DNA from: Exiguobacterium artemiae 255-15
GTDB taxonomy: Bacteria > Bacillota > Bacilli > Exiguobacteriales > Exiguobacteriaceae
Assembly: GCF_000019905.1 (NCBI RefSeq)
Contig: NC_010556.1
Location: 1,080,001-1,144,000 of the forward strand
Direction of reading: 5' to 3'
Length of the DNA: 64,000 nucleotides
Position 1 is the stretch's first letter, and every line of letters begins with the position of its first letter. A program made the position numbers and the translations under genes. This document shows positions 44,873 to 53,459 of this stretch, one piece after another. The notes beneath the pieces are model-generated. The model was not told the DNA's origin. It saw nothing but the letters and a program-made list of their open reading frames with translations, and ran no database searches.

Positions 44873-45733
44873 ATGTACGGTTTGTTTTGTGAAAACTATA
44901 ATGAAACCTATTCGACGTTACACGGGGAATCCTCACATGATTTTCATCGCTTTTTTGCCTTGTCATATACGATTCATAATACGGTTTTCGACAAAGCGGC
45001 GTATGATCGGATGATGCAAATCGTCAAACAGAAGACGACCCGGTTTTCAGCTCTACGCAGCCGGTATACGCCGCTCTTGATCTCACATATCCAGTTAAAC
45101 AGTCCTGAACCGGAGCGATTGCTCGAACGGGTCATTGAGGCGGAGCGCCACATCAAACGACGCTTTATTAAAGAAAAGGCAGTCCGACCGTTCTTTGCAC
45201 TCGGTGAAGTCTTAAACCGTGAACAGGGAATCGACGCCTTTCCGATCGTAGAACAACTGCGACAGACACGTCCTGTCCTCAATCTGGCGAAGCAATATGT
45301 GGTGACATCGACGCTCATGGAAGGGGAAAACCTTCCGGAACGATTCATCGAAACGGTCGAACAAGCCGAACGGTGGTTGGAACGATGGATGAAACCTTCA
45401 AGCGAACGGTTGATGACGGCCCAGATTTTAGCCGCATCGAAATCGATCGATAGTCAAAAAAAGCGGATTCAAGCCTGGTGCGAAATGATGGAAGAACGGG
45501 AATTGCGGATTTGGGATCGGATTTTTCCGTTACTGGCATTGCTTGAGACGACCGAACGGGTCGATATGATTTATGTGACGCGTGTCGTCGACCGGGAGCG
45601 GTCCCGCAACCGCTTTTCAGATGAGGTCAATTGGTTGATTGCGTTTCATCTGTTGCTCGCGAAAAGCGGCAAAAGTCGTCTGCAGTCGGCCTTACTGATT
45701 TTAGCGACGCTCGAGCTGACGAAAAAACCGTAA
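44873..45733 (+). CDS. Uncharacterised DUF4003-like protein
   Basis: A 286-residue soluble, helix-rich protein, with neither signal peptide nor membrane segment. Its pattern (LFCENYNETYSTL, LSYTIHNTVFD, LSLANQ-like helices and a final FHLLLAKSGKS) resembles DUF4003 proteins of Bacillales, which have no known role. I chose ATG 44873 after GGGAGGACGGGG; an in-frame ATG at 44825 lacks a good ribosome site. It is a single gene bounded by terminators. The DUF assignment is tentative. Confidence 0.65.
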   Translation: MYGLFCENYNETYSTLHGESSHDFHRFFALSYTIHNTVFDKAAYDRMMQIVKQKTTRFSALRSRYTPLLISHIQLNSPEPERLLERVIEAERHIKRRFIKEKAVRPFFALGEVLNREQGIDAFPIVEQLRQTRPVLNLAKQYVVTSTLMEGENLPERFIETVEQAERWLERWMKPSSERLMTAQILAASKSIDSQKKRIQAWCEMMEERELRIWDRIFPLLALLETTERVDMIYVTRVVDRERSRNRFSDEVNWLIAFHLLLAKSGKSRLQSALLILATLELTKKP

Positions 45734-45793
45734 GAAAACAAACGAAAGAGATCCTCAGCCAAGTTGCCAAGGATCTCTTGTTTTGTCCGATGA

Positions 45794-47044
45794 TCAGTCA
45801 AACGTCGTGAAGGTGGCATGCTGTTCGACCGGATACAATTCTTTACCGGCGACATCATTTAAAATGAGTTGGTTGCGTGAAACGGACATGCCGAGGTTAT
45901 CGGCTGCCGGACCGTGTGACAGTTCGAGGTTCGTCGTCGCATACAAATGATGATTCGCCGAAACAGTTCGGCTGATCCGGTAGTTGGCATCGACCTTCCA
46001 TGCCTGCTGTTCGCCTTCAAACTCGATATCGAGCCGATTGATGAAGCGGGGGAGAGACGGGACGAACCCGGTCGCAGCGACGACGGCACCGGTTTTGGAA
46101 GTCCGTTGTTCATTCAGTTCGGTATGCCGCATCGTGATCGTAAAGTCCGAATCGTATGAAATCTGATCGACTTCCAAGTTGGCCCGGATTTTGACCCGTT
46201 GTTGTTCTTCCGGTGATAAATCATAGAGGTGTTCATAAATGGCTTGCAGTGTTTCGGGACTAATCCCGTTTTGGGACCGCGTGAATTTGGCGACTGCTTC
46301 TTGTCTGGTAGCAAGCGGCAGACTGTTGAAGTAACGGACGTAACTTGGAGAAAAGATTTCTTCACCCAGTTTGCCGGTCTCAAGCGTCTCGAAAATAGTC
46401 GAGCGGGAAATCCATTCGAGTTCAAAGGTTTCCGGACGGTCGCTCGTCAGTAAATCGAGGAAAATTTCAGCCGCACTTTGACCGGAACCGACAATGCTGA
46501 CTTTATCCTGTTGCAGGATGGCTTCTTTTTCCATGACGTATTGGGTGTTATGGATGACATTTTTATCAAAACTCCCCGGAATCGAAGGTTTCGAACCGGT
46601 TCCGAGCACGACGTTTCGTGTTTCGTATGTCGTCCGTTTACCGGTCGCGACTTCTTCGACCAAGACTTCATAACTGTCACCCGTATCTTGAATATCGATG
46701 ACGCGGGTCGAAAAATGTAAATCGTCGAGCTGAGTCGAGACCCATTTCAAGTAAGCATTATATTCTTGTCGCGAAATAAGTAGTTTTTCGTAAAAATAAA
46801 ACGTATGCAAACGGTTGAGAGATCGTAAATAGTTCAAATACGTAAACGGGCTTGTCGGATCGGCAAGTGTGACAAGATCGGAAATGAAGCTTGTCTGCAT
46901 CATCGAATCCTTGATCATCATCCCGGGATGCCAAGAGAATTGTTCGCTTTCGTCAAAAAATAGTGTCCGTAAAGGTGTCGGATGGGCCAGAGCACTTAAC
47001 CCCAGATTCATCGGTCCGATTCCTACGCCAATCAAATCATACAT
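45794..47044 (-). CDS. Lysine/ornithine N-monooxygenase (SidA/IucD/PvdA family)
   Basis: A 416-residue flavoprotein. The FAD motif is GVGIGPMNLGLSAL at the N-terminus, the NADPH motif is IVGSGQSAAEIFLDLL near 205, and AATGFVPSLP is the family's C-terminal ATG-Y/F motif. Such enzymes hydroxylate the side-chain amine of lysine or ornithine, the first step to hydroxamate siderophores. I chose ATG 47044, 7 bases after GGGAGG; the longer frame adds 12 residues over the operator-like repeat. No IucA/IucC synthetase or acyltransferase gene is in the window, so the pathway partners are elsewhere or absent. Confidence 0.87.
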   Translation of the reverse strand: MYDLIGVGIGPMNLGLSALAHPTPLRTLFFDESEQFSWHPGMMIKDSMMQTSFISDLVTLADPTSPFTYLNYLRSLNRLHTFYFYEKLLISRQEYNAYLKWVSTQLDDLHFSTRVIDIQDTGDSYEVLVEEVATGKRTTYETRNVVLGTGSKPSIPGSFDKNVIHNTQYVMEKEAILQQDKVSIVGSGQSAAEIFLDLLTSDRPETFELEWISRSTIFETLETGKLGEEIFSPSYVRYFNSLPLATRQEAVAKFTRSQNGISPETLQAIYEHLYDLSPEEQQRVKIRANLEVDQISYDSDFTITMRHTELNEQRTSKTGAVVAATGFVPSLPRFINRLDIEFEGEQQAWKVDANYRISRTVSANHHLYATTNLELSHGPAADNLGMSVSRNQLILNDVAGKELYPVEQHATFTTFD

Positions 47045-47064
47045 AAAAAAAGCCTCCCAATCGA

Positions 47065-47082
47065 TATTGTTATAAAACAATA
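47065..47082. promoter_or_regulatory. Inverted repeat over the N-monooxygenase promoter
   Basis: TATTGTTATAAAACAATA has perfect 7-base arms and a 4-base centre. On the minus strand it covers a candidate -10 TATTGT, which stands 17 bases after TTTCAA. It does not look like a Fur box. Confidence 0.55.
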
Positions 47083-47122
47083 CCCGATATAGGAGGGGGT
47101 TGAAACGTATCTTGTCAGTTCT

Positions 47123-48253
47123 TTACAGTTGATCGGTCGTTGTTGTTTTAGTCGAGACCGTCATTTGTTTTCCGTCACGGATGATATTCAACGTGACGTT
47201 GCCGTCCGATTTAATCAACGCGGTTTTAATGTCGACAAAACTTTTGATTTCCTCATTATTGATTTTCGTGATGACATCACCGGTTTTCAATTTTGCAGAA
47301 GCGGCGGGACTGTTCGGTTCGACGGACATGACGACGACGCCTGTTTTTTGTGATTCCGGCAATTTGACTTGGTCCAGCAGGTAACCGGCAGGGAAGGCCG
47401 AGACATCCTGCAGTGCGACACCGAGTGTCGGATGTTTGACTTCACCGTTCGTTTCGAGCTGTTTTAAAATCGGCAGTGCGTCATCGATCGGAATGCTGAA
47501 ACCGACGCCTTCGACGCCTGTTTCGGCAATCTTCATCGAGTTGATGCCGACCAGTTGTCCTTGTTCATTGATCAAGGCCCCACCGGAGTTCCCCGGATTG
47601 ATGGCGGCATCCGTTTGGATCACCGTCGTATTGAAGTCGTCCTGTCCATCCTTGTTCGTATCAACGGGAACCGTCCGGTCGTTTGAGCTGACGATACCTC
47701 GGGTGACCGAGTTTTGGAACTCACCGAGCGGGTTACCGATGGCGAGCACGGTTTGACCGGCTTTTAAGTCAGCCGATTTTCCGAGTGTGATGACGGACGG
47801 AACATCACTGGCGTTGACTTCCAGTACGGCTAAATCGTACGTTTCGTCACTGCCCAGTAATTTGGCGCTGAGTGTTTTGCCGTTGTTTAACGTGACCTCG
47901 AGTTTCGAGGCTCCGTCGACGACGTGGTGGTTCGTAATGATGTAGGCTTTACTATCTGTTTTTTTATAAATGACACCTGAGCCGGAACCCGCTGCTGCCT
48001 CTTCCTGACTCATCGAATTCCCCGATTGATAGTTCGTGACCGTGACGACGGATTTTTGAGCCGTTGCGACGGCGTTCGTCACCGGATCGCTTGTCGTCGT
48101 CGAAATTTGTTTTGGCATGCCGTTTGAGAGTGGTGTATCGGCGACTTGCTGTTCTTGATCCATCAAAATCGGAAAGGCGACTGTTGCGGTAAGTACAGCA
48201 CCGATGATGCCTCCAGTAAGTCCGGGTAAGAGTTGTCTTGTTTTTCCTGCCAT
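47123..48253 (-). CDS. HtrA/DegP-type membrane serine protease
   Basis: A 376-residue protease with an N-terminal membrane anchor (about 10-32), a Ser/Thr-rich linker, a trypsin-like domain and a PDZ domain (about 275-365). The catalytic triad is His in ITNHHVV, Asp in TYDLAVLEV and Ser in NPGNSGGAL. It acts outside the membrane to degrade misfolded secreted proteins, like B. subtilis HtrA/HtrB/YyxA. I chose ATG 48253 after AAGGGATGG; the ATG at 48271 has no ribosome site. Confidence 0.93.
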   Translation of the reverse strand: MAGKTRQLLPGLTGGIIGAVLTATVAFPILMDQEQQVADTPLSNGMPKQISTTTSDPVTNAVATAQKSVVTVTNYQSGNSMSQEEAAAGSGSGVIYKKTDSKAYIITNHHVVDGASKLEVTLNNGKTLSAKLLGSDETYDLAVLEVNASDVPSVITLGKSADLKAGQTVLAIGNPLGEFQNSVTRGIVSSNDRTVPVDTNKDGQDDFNTTVIQTDAAINPGNSGGALINEQGQLVGINSMKIAETGVEGVGFSIPIDDALPILKQLETNGEVKHPTLGVALQDVSAFPAGYLLDQVKLPESQKTGVVVMSVEPNSPAASAKLKTGDVITKINNEEIKSFVDIKTALIKSDGNVTLNIIRDGKQMTVSTKTTTTDQL

Positions 48254-48383
48254 CGAAATCCATCCCTTCATGTAGTGTTTTTTCTAAGATTAATGTATCA
48301 AATTTAATCGGCCGGAATGAAATTACGGTGGTTTTTCCAAAATGCCTCATCATTCCCCATAATTCGACAACAATCTCAAACAG

Positions 48384-48412
48384 TTGAGTCGCGTCGGCCA
48401 GTTCGGTACACT
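48384..48412 (+). promoter_or_regulatory. Promoter of the DoxX-like gene
   Basis: TTGAGT and TACACT are 17 bases apart and lie about 50 bases before the start codon. Confidence 0.65.
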
Positions 48413-48464
48413 GAGTGTGTTTCGTACTTAAGTAACCGACTTAGTCACAAAGGGAGAGATTCAG

Positions 48465-48821
48465 ATGAAGTATGTACTGCGTGTTTTGTACGGTGCCGGC
48501 CTGTTGTTTGCCGGAATCGGTCATTTTCGAAATGAAAAGGGGTTCGTTAAGATTATGCCCGCTTTCATCCCGTTCAAACGTTTTTTCGTCCAGGTGACGG
48601 GTGTGATCGAAATCCTGTACGGCTTGATGCTGCTGTCCGGACGTGGTGTTGACCTCGTCCGGAAGACATTACCGGCATTTTTATATGCCGTCTTACCGGC
48701 AAATATCAATATGGCGGTCAATCCGAAACCGGTTAACGGGAAAACATTGCCGGCTTGGGGACTATGGGGCCGTTTGCCGTTGCAGTGGGTCTTGATTGCG
48801 TTTGCTAAACGTTTGAAATAA
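48465..48821 (+). CDS. DoxX-like small membrane protein
   Basis: A 118-residue protein with about four membrane helices. LYGAGLLFAGIGHF, the IPFKRFFVQVTGVIEILYGLMLL segment and LPANINMAVN fit the DoxX family. Members are linked to redox or quinone processes in some species, but no role is firm here. AAAGGGAG precedes the ATG. Its own promoter and terminator make it a single-gene unit. Confidence 0.78.
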   Translation: MKYVLRVLYGAGLLFAGIGHFRNEKGFVKIMPAFIPFKRFFVQVTGVIEILYGLMLLSGRGVDLVRKTLPAFLYAVLPANINMAVNPKPVNGKTLPAWGLWGRLPLQWVLIAFAKRLK

Positions 48822-48849
48822 GGACTGCATTAAATTGTCAGGACAAAAC

Positions 48850-48896
48850 AAAAGGGTGACCGGAAAGCAATCAGTTGCTTTTCCGGTTACCCTTTT
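48850..48896. terminator. Bidirectional terminator at 48.87 kb
   Basis: AAAAGGGTGACCGGAAA pairs with TTTCCGGTTACCCTTTT and has T-rich ends on both strands. It serves the converging DoxX-like and SGNH genes. Confidence 0.88.
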
Positions 48897-48906
48897 CATT
48901 ATTCAA

Positions 48907-49671
48907 TTAAAAACGTTTTTCGACGGCGAGGATGGCTGCGTTGGCAATGTCTTCGTATGTCGAATCGTTCGGATGGAACTGGTCGCTTGAAAGATCACGT
49001 TTGACGTCACGGACGAGATTAAACGTATCGATGATTTCGATATCGTATTTCAGACCGAGTGTCCGTGATTTCGCATTCCATTCCTGGACGATGGCGTCAA
49101 ACGCCTGTCCATTTTCACTGGCGCGGAACGGATTGTAGAGTCCGACGTAAAAGATGACGGCATCCGGATTTTCTTTACGCAGGATCTTGAATGTCTTGGC
49201 GAGGTTGGTTTGAGCCGTTGCAATCGTGGCGGCTGTCTTCTTCGCATTGAAGTTTGCGACACCTTCACCGCGGTTGAATAAATCGTTTCCGCCAATCGTC
49301 ACCGAGATGACTTTTGCTTGGGACAACGTGCGGCGGACTTCCTTTTGTTTCAACTGTTTTAAGAGATCTTCCGTCCGGGCACCGCTGACGGCGAGATTTT
49401 GGAAACGTTCAACGCGGTCCTTTTTGACAAGCTTGCGACCGACGATGGCGGCGTAACTGTTTCCGTTCGAGGCACCGACGCCGCGTGTCAGGGAATCACC
49501 GAGCGCGACATAAGTTCCGCCTTTTTTGACCAGTTCTTCCTTGGTCGGCGTCAAGACGGCCCGTTTCGGGGGATTGACGACATCGTTATAGGCACTGGCA
49601 AAGCCGTACCCGAAGACTGCCGTTAAAATAAGAGAAACTATTAAAAAAAGTGGCCAAAGATATCGTTTCAT
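48907..49671 (-). CDS. SGNH/GDSL-family lipase-like hydrolase (YpmR-like)
   Basis: A 254-residue protein with an N-terminal membrane anchor or signal (residues 4-26). Block I is YVALGDSLTRGVGAS with the nucleophilic Ser, the Gly block is NLAVSGARTEDLL, the Asn block is TIGGNDLF and the final block SSDQFHPND has the catalytic Asp and His. B. subtilis YpmR is the likely counterpart. It should act on an ester outside the membrane, perhaps a lipid or wall acetyl group. AAGGAGG precedes the ATG. Confidence 0.87.
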   Translation of the reverse strand: MKRYLWPLFLIVSLILTAVFGYGFASAYNDVVNPPKRAVLTPTKEELVKKGGTYVALGDSLTRGVGASNGNSYAAIVGRKLVKKDRVERFQNLAVSGARTEDLLKQLKQKEVRRTLSQAKVISVTIGGNDLFNRGEGVANFNAKKTAATIATAQTNLAKTFKILRKENPDAVIFYVGLYNPFRASENGQAFDAIVQEWNAKSRTLGLKYDIEIIDTFNLVRDVKRDLSSDQFHPNDSTYEDIANAAILAVEKRF

Positions 49672-49797
49672 GAACCGTTCCTCCTTTTGCTGTTACTATG
49701 ATTGTAGCAAACCTTTTTGGAATGTGCGGTTTTGAAGTGTTCCAATAAGGTAAATCATTCATTATTCCGCTAGAATGGATACTAAGAGGTGAGAGAC

Positions 49798-50718
49798 GTG
49801 AAACCAACCGTAAAATTAGAATCAGTCACAAAAGTCATTGGAAAGAAAACGATCATCGATAATATTTCATTTGAAATCTTCCCCGGTGAAGTGTTCGGAT
49901 TCCTCGGACCCAATGGTGCCGGAAAGACGACGACAATCCGTATGCTCGTCGGATTAATCAAACCGACATCCGGTAATATCACGGTCTGCGACTTTGATGT
50001 CCGGAAACAGTTTGTTCAAGCGATGCAACGAATCGGCTCGATCGTTGAAAATCCCGAACTGTATAAATATCTGACGGGGCGTGAAAATTTACAAGTCTTC
50101 TCACGGATGCTGCCGAATGTCGACGATGCCCGGATCCAGGAAGTCATTGACCTGGTCGATTTGACGGCACGCGTTGACGATCAAGTCCGGACCTATTCGC
50201 TCGGGATGCGTCAGCGTCTCGGGATTGCCCAAGCGTTGCTCGGACGGCCCGATGTCCTGATACTGGACGAACCGACAAACGGACTCGATCCGATGGGAAT
50301 CCGTGATTTACGTCAATTCATCCGGAAACTGGTCGATGAGACCGGTTTGTCGGTCCTCGTGTCGAGTCATATCCTGGCGGAAATCGAGATGCTGGCGGAT
50401 CGTGTCGCCATCATGAGTTACGGAAAAATCGTGCAGGTCGGAACGGTCAAGGAACTGGTCGAATCGCTTGCACCGGGAGTCGACTGGCGTGTCGATGACG
50501 CGTTTAAAGCAAACGAGATCCTGTCCGCGTCGCCTGACGTTCAGGTCTCGGAAATCGTGGATGCCAACACGGTCCATACCCTGATGGATGCAAGCAAGAC
50601 ACCATCCTTGAATAAACAGCTGTTCGAAGCGGGTGTCGAAGTATGGACGATCGAACGGAAAGTCCAAACGCTCGAAGATCTTTTCATTACATTGACAGGA
50701 GGAGATCATATTGCGTAA
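49798..50718 (+). CDS. ABC transporter ATP-binding protein (ABC-2 exporter type)
   Basis: A 306-residue ATPase. Walker A is GPNGAGKTT, the signature YSLGMRQR, Walker B VLILDEPTNGLDP and the switch VLVSSHIL. A C-terminal extension of about 80 residues is typical of bacitracin/YhcH-type exporters. I chose GTG 49798, 6 bases after AAGAGGTG; GTG 49789 overlaps that site. The permease gene overlaps its 3' end by 8 bases. Export of a toxic compound or natrium-type function cannot be told. Confidence 0.87.
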   Translation: MKPTVKLESVTKVIGKKTIIDNISFEIFPGEVFGFLGPNGAGKTTTIRMLVGLIKPTSGNITVCDFDVRKQFVQAMQRIGSIVENPELYKYLTGRENLQVFSRMLPNVDDARIQEVIDLVDLTARVDDQVRTYSLGMRQRLGIAQALLGRPDVLILDEPTNGLDPMGIRDLRQFIRKLVDETGLSVLVSSHILAEIEMLADRVAIMSYGKIVQVGTVKELVESLAPGVDWRVDDAFKANEILSASPDVQVSEIVDANTVHTLMDASKTPSLNKQLFEAGVEVWTIERKVQTLEDLFITLTGGDHIA

Positions 50719-51709
50719 TCCGAACATGCTCGGTTTGATTCAAAACGAAGTCATGAAGATTGCTTCGAAAAAACGTTTTGCCGTCGTTGCCATCATCTTA
50801 GTGGTCCTCGTCTCGATGTTCACGTATGCGCAGTACCGTGACATCCAGGAACAGATCAAGAAACAGGGAACGCTCGATTGGCGGGTCGAGTTGCAACAGG
50901 ATATCGTCGATACTCAAAACCGTCTGGCTTCGAGCAGTATCCAGGACGAATTTCGCCAGTTTTTAGAATTTGATTTAAAGCAAAATCAATATTATCTCGA
51001 TAACGACATCAATCCGAATTATCCGGGGGCGCCGACCTTCATCCGGATCTTCTTCTCTCAAGGATTGACGTTAATCCTGCCGCTCTTCATCATCGTCATC
51101 ATGGCGGATATCGTCAGCGGGGAGCAGAATGACGGAACAATCAAGACGTTGCTGTCCCGTCCTGTAAGGCGCTGGAAGATCCTGATGGCGAAATGGTTGA
51201 CGGTCCTGCTCTATACGTCGATGCTGATGGCGTTGACTGCCGCCGTCTGTTATGCGATTTCCGGTATCGTCCTCGGATATGACGGCTGGACCGCACCAAT
51301 CCTAACCGGGTTCCAGGCGTCGCCGAGCGGAACGTTCTCGACCGAATTCGTGCATACGATACCGATGTGGGAGTATCTGCTGATGGCGATTGGTCTCGCC
51401 TGGATCGTCACGGCTGTCGTCGCGACGATTGCCTTAATGGTGTCCGTGCTTGTCAAAAACACGGCAACCGGTATCGGTATAATGATGGCTGTCCTGATTT
51501 CCGGAACTTTGCTGACAACGCTTGGTTCAAGCTGGACGAGTTCAAAATATCTCGTCAACGTCAACTTTGGTTTAATCAACTACCTCGACGGACAAGCACC
51601 GCCGATCGAAGGAATGACGTTACCGTTTTCGCTCGCCGTTTTGCTCTGCTGGACGATCGGCGCGTTGGTTGTCGCATTCTGGAATTTCACACAGAAAGAT
51701 ATGTACTGA
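50711..51709 (+). CDS. ABC-2 type permease
   Basis: A 332-residue membrane protein with about six helices. The first (residues 22-42) is followed by an external loop of about 70 residues; FIIVIMADIVSGEQNDGTIKTLLSRPVRRWKI contains the coupling segment conserved in ABC-2 permeases. It starts with TTG after AGGAGATC and overlaps the ATPase gene, its evident partner. YhcI-type permeases are similar. The substrate is unknown. Confidence 0.83.
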   Translation: MRNPNMLGLIQNEVMKIASKKRFAVVAIILVVLVSMFTYAQYRDIQEQIKKQGTLDWRVELQQDIVDTQNRLASSSIQDEFRQFLEFDLKQNQYYLDNDINPNYPGAPTFIRIFFSQGLTLILPLFIIVIMADIVSGEQNDGTIKTLLSRPVRRWKILMAKWLTVLLYTSMLMALTAAVCYAISGIVLGYDGWTAPILTGFQASPSGTFSTEFVHTIPMWEYLLMAIGLAWIVTAVVATIALMVSVLVKNTATGIGIMMAVLISGTLLTTLGSSWTSSKYLVNVNFGLINYLDGQAPPIEGMTLPFSLAVLLCWTIGALVVAFWNFTQKDMY

Positions 51710-51725
51710 TACGTACAGTCCAAAC

Positions 51726-51854
51726 AAAAAAAGTCCCTTCTCCGTAATGGAAAAGGGACTTTTTGCAGATGTCGGGCATCTGCATGGAATCAAGAGGGGA
51801 ATCCCTCTGAAAAGAAGCCGATGCAGGTCAGCTTCTGCGCTATGTAACAATCGT
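51726..51854 (-). ncRNA. Candidate free-standing small RNA, about 130 nt
   Basis: A promoter with a perfect -35 on the minus strand (51861-51889) predicts a start near 51854, and the bidirectional terminator ends it near 51726. The predicted RNA folds into a row of hairpins: AGAAGC/GCTTCT, AGAGGG/CCCTCT, GCAGATG/CATCTGC and the terminator. Loops or joints are C-rich (GACC, TTCCCC, CCCGA), as in small RNAs that pair with ribosome-binding sites. No open frame with a ribosome site fits inside. It matches no RNA family I can recall. Both flanking genes are on the other strand, so it is not a leader of a neighbour. Confidence 0.6.
51727..51764. terminator. Bidirectional terminator at 51.74 kb
   Basis: AAAGTCCCTT pairs with AAGGGACTTT; both strands end in T. 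On the plus strand it ends the ABC-2 operon; on the minus strand it would end the candidate small RNA. Confidence 0.9.
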
Positions 51855-51860
51855 ACTTTT

Positions 51861-51889
51861 ATCATAGCGATTCCAGTAATTGGTGTCAA
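51861..51889 (-). promoter_or_regulatory. Promoter of the candidate small RNA
   Basis: On the minus strand TTGACA and TATGAT are separated by 17 bases. This is one of the best sigma-A matches in the window. Confidence 0.8.
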
Positions 51890-51960
51890 ACCTGCTTGAA
51901 AGGGTTTACGAAGTCCCGGATTTGTCAAAAGGTATTTAAAGACAACGAGGAGGTGCCGAA

Positions 51961-52053
51961 ATGGCTGATTGGGGAATTATGCTAACAGGTTTAGTCATTT
52001 GTGGATGGTGTGTATTTAGTGCGGTATACGATGACTTCATCCGCCGTGTGTAA
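51961..52053 (+). CDS. 30-residue single-pass membrane micro-protein
   Basis: An ATG 5 bases after GAGGAGGTG (51947-51955), an excellent ribosome site, opens a 30-codon frame ending in TAA. The peptide begins MADWGIMLTG, has a hydrophobic core of about 20 residues with two Cys and a Trp, and ends in YDDFIRRV. The basic end suggests the C-terminus is in the cytosol. A terminator follows 12 bases later, so it forms a complete unit. No family is recognised; small subunits of oxidases and transporter regulators have a similar form. No clear promoter was found. Confidence 0.65.
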   Translation: MADWGIMLTGLVICGWCVFSAVYDDFIRRV

Positions 52054-52065
52054 CAGAACTCATTG

Positions 52066-52098
52066 AACCGTCTTCTTTTATGAGAAGACGGTTTTTTT
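52066..52098 (+). terminator. Terminator after the micro-protein gene
   Basis: AACCGTCTTCT pairs with AGAAGACGGTT around TTTATG and ends in seven T. Confidence 0.9.
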
Positions 52099-52163
52099 GT
52101 CGTGTCGGCGACTTGTCCGGATATGATACACTGACTACAAAAATGTATGAACTAGGAATGGTG

Positions 52164-53102
52164 ATGTCATTGAGTAAACAGCCCGTCATTGTCATCGTTG
52201 GACCGACCGCTGTCGGAAAAACGAAGACAGGAATTGAATTAGCAAAAAAATTAAACGGTGAAATCATTTCCGGTGATTCCGTTCAGGTCTATAAACAGAT
52301 GGATATCGGATCCGCCAAAGTGACACAGGAAGAGATGGAAGGAATCCCGCACCATCTGCTTGATCTCGTCGATCCGGATGACGAGATGAGCGTCGCGCGT
52401 TTTCAAACGCTGGCCCGGACAGCAATCGATGAGATTGCCGCCAAAGGCAAGCTGCCGATCATCGTCGGCGGAACCGGACTCTATATCCGGGCGATTCTGT
52501 ATGATTATCAATTTACCGTCCAGGCGGAAAATAAAGTCTTGCGCGAGGAACTGGAACAGTTCGCCCAAGCGGAAGGAGCAACGGCTCTGCATGACCGTCT
52601 GCGCCAGCTGGATGCCAAACGGGCGGACGAAATTCACCCGAACAATATTCAACGGGTCGTCCGGGCGATTGAAGTCGCGATGAGCGGACAGACGCAAGTC
52701 TCCGGCAGTGAACCGAGTTTGTATGACAGTCTGTTGTTCGTCTTACATATGGAAGACCGGGAACAGCTGTACGACCGGATTGATCAGCGGGTCGACTTAA
52801 TGATTGAACAGGGATTGGTTGCGGAAGTCGATCGATTGGTTGCAGCCGGCTATCGGGACACGAAAGCGATGCAGGCAATCGGCTATAAGGAAATCGTTCC
52901 GGTTCTCGAAGGGGCACCGCTCGAACCGGCTGTCGAGCAGCTGAAACGGAACACCCGTCGTTTCGCCAAACGGCAACTGACGTGGTTCCGCCATCAATTT
53001 GACGGAAATTGGATTGAAATGGGAAGGCTTTCATTTGAAGAAAACTTCAAAATTATCTATGATAGAACAGTAGGGTTTCTGAAAGCGGTTAAATCGGAGT
53101 AG
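52164..53102 (+). CDS. miaA: tRNA dimethylallyltransferase
   Basis: A protein of about 312 residues that adds a dimethylallyl group to A37 of tRNAs reading UNN codons. Walker A is [11 protein letters not shown] near the N-terminus, then [31 protein letters not shown] and AIGYKE, all MiaA marks. Starts are uncertain: ATG 52164 has AGGA 6 bases upstream, while TTG 52170 has GGTGAT 4 bases upstream. Earlier in-frame starts fall in the preceding terminator. hfq lies 43 bases downstream, the common miaA-hfq order. Confidence 0.95.
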   Translation: MSLSKQPVIVIVGPTAVGKTKTGIELAKKLNGEIISGDSVQVYKQMDIGSAKVTQEEMEGIPHHLLDLVDPDDEMSVARFQTLARTAIDEIAAKGKLPIIVGGTGLYIRAILYDYQFTVQAENKVLREELEQFAQAEGATALHDRLRQLDAKRADEIHPNNIQRVVRAIEVAMSGQTQVSGSEPSLYDSLLFVLHMEDREQLYDRIDQRVDLMIEQGLVAEVDRLVAAGYRDTKAMQAIGYKEIVPVLEGAPLEPAVEQLKRNTRRFAKRQLTWFRHQFDGNWIEMGRLSFEENFKIIYDRTVGFLKAVKSE

Positions 53103-53145
53103 CCTGAAAGAAAAACAGATAAAAATAGAGGGGGCACGGGGGCTT

Positions 53146-53397
53146 ATGAAGGCAACGTACAACATTCAAGACTATTTCTTAAATCAATTACGAAAAGATT
53201 CGGTTCCGACGACAGTGTTTTTAATCAGCGGGTATCAGTTACGGGGATTGATCAAGTCGTTTGACAACTTCACCGTCATTTTAGAATCGGAAGGCAAACA
53301 GCAATTGATTTACAAACACGCCATCTCGACGTTCGCACCGGCACGTAATGTGACGTTGTATGAACAGGAAACGGAAACGGAAGAAGTCACGCGTTAA
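53146..53397 (+). CDS. hfq: RNA chaperone Hfq
   Basis: An 83-residue Sm-like protein that forms hexamers and binds U- or A-rich RNA. Sm1 is [25 protein letters not shown] and Sm2 includes IYKHAISTF (the KH pair of the proximal site). The C-terminal tail [12 protein letters not shown] is acidic and some ten residues longer than in B. subtilis Hfq. GAGGGGG lies upstream of the ATG. It follows miaA closely and ends at a strong terminator. Confidence 0.96.
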   Translation: MKATYNIQDYFLNQLRKDSVPTTVFLISGYQLRGLIKSFDNFTVILESEGKQQLIYKHAISTFAPARNVTLYEQETETEEVTR

Positions 53398-53428
53398 AAA
53401 AAGACGGCCGGGGGGCCGCCTACTTGTT

Positions 53429-53459
53429 GGAGCAACGCCATGGCGTTGCTCCTTTTTTG
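53429..53459. terminator. Terminator between hfq and the recombinase gene
   Basis: GGAGCAACGC pairs with GCGTTGCTCC around CATG, part of a 24-base perfect palindrome, and T follows on the plus strand. The minus strand also has a T-rich run after it. Confidence 0.9.

Noticed and set aside
51766-51860. Riboswitch for a neighbouring gene
   Set aside because: The good promoter points to the minus strand, and the next genes on that side are on the plus strand; a plus-strand leader would already have passed a terminator.
51669-51899. 76-codon plus-strand and 102-codon minus-strand frames
   Set aside because: Both run through the bidirectional terminator and hairpins and lack ribosome sites; the hairpins suggest RNA, not protein.
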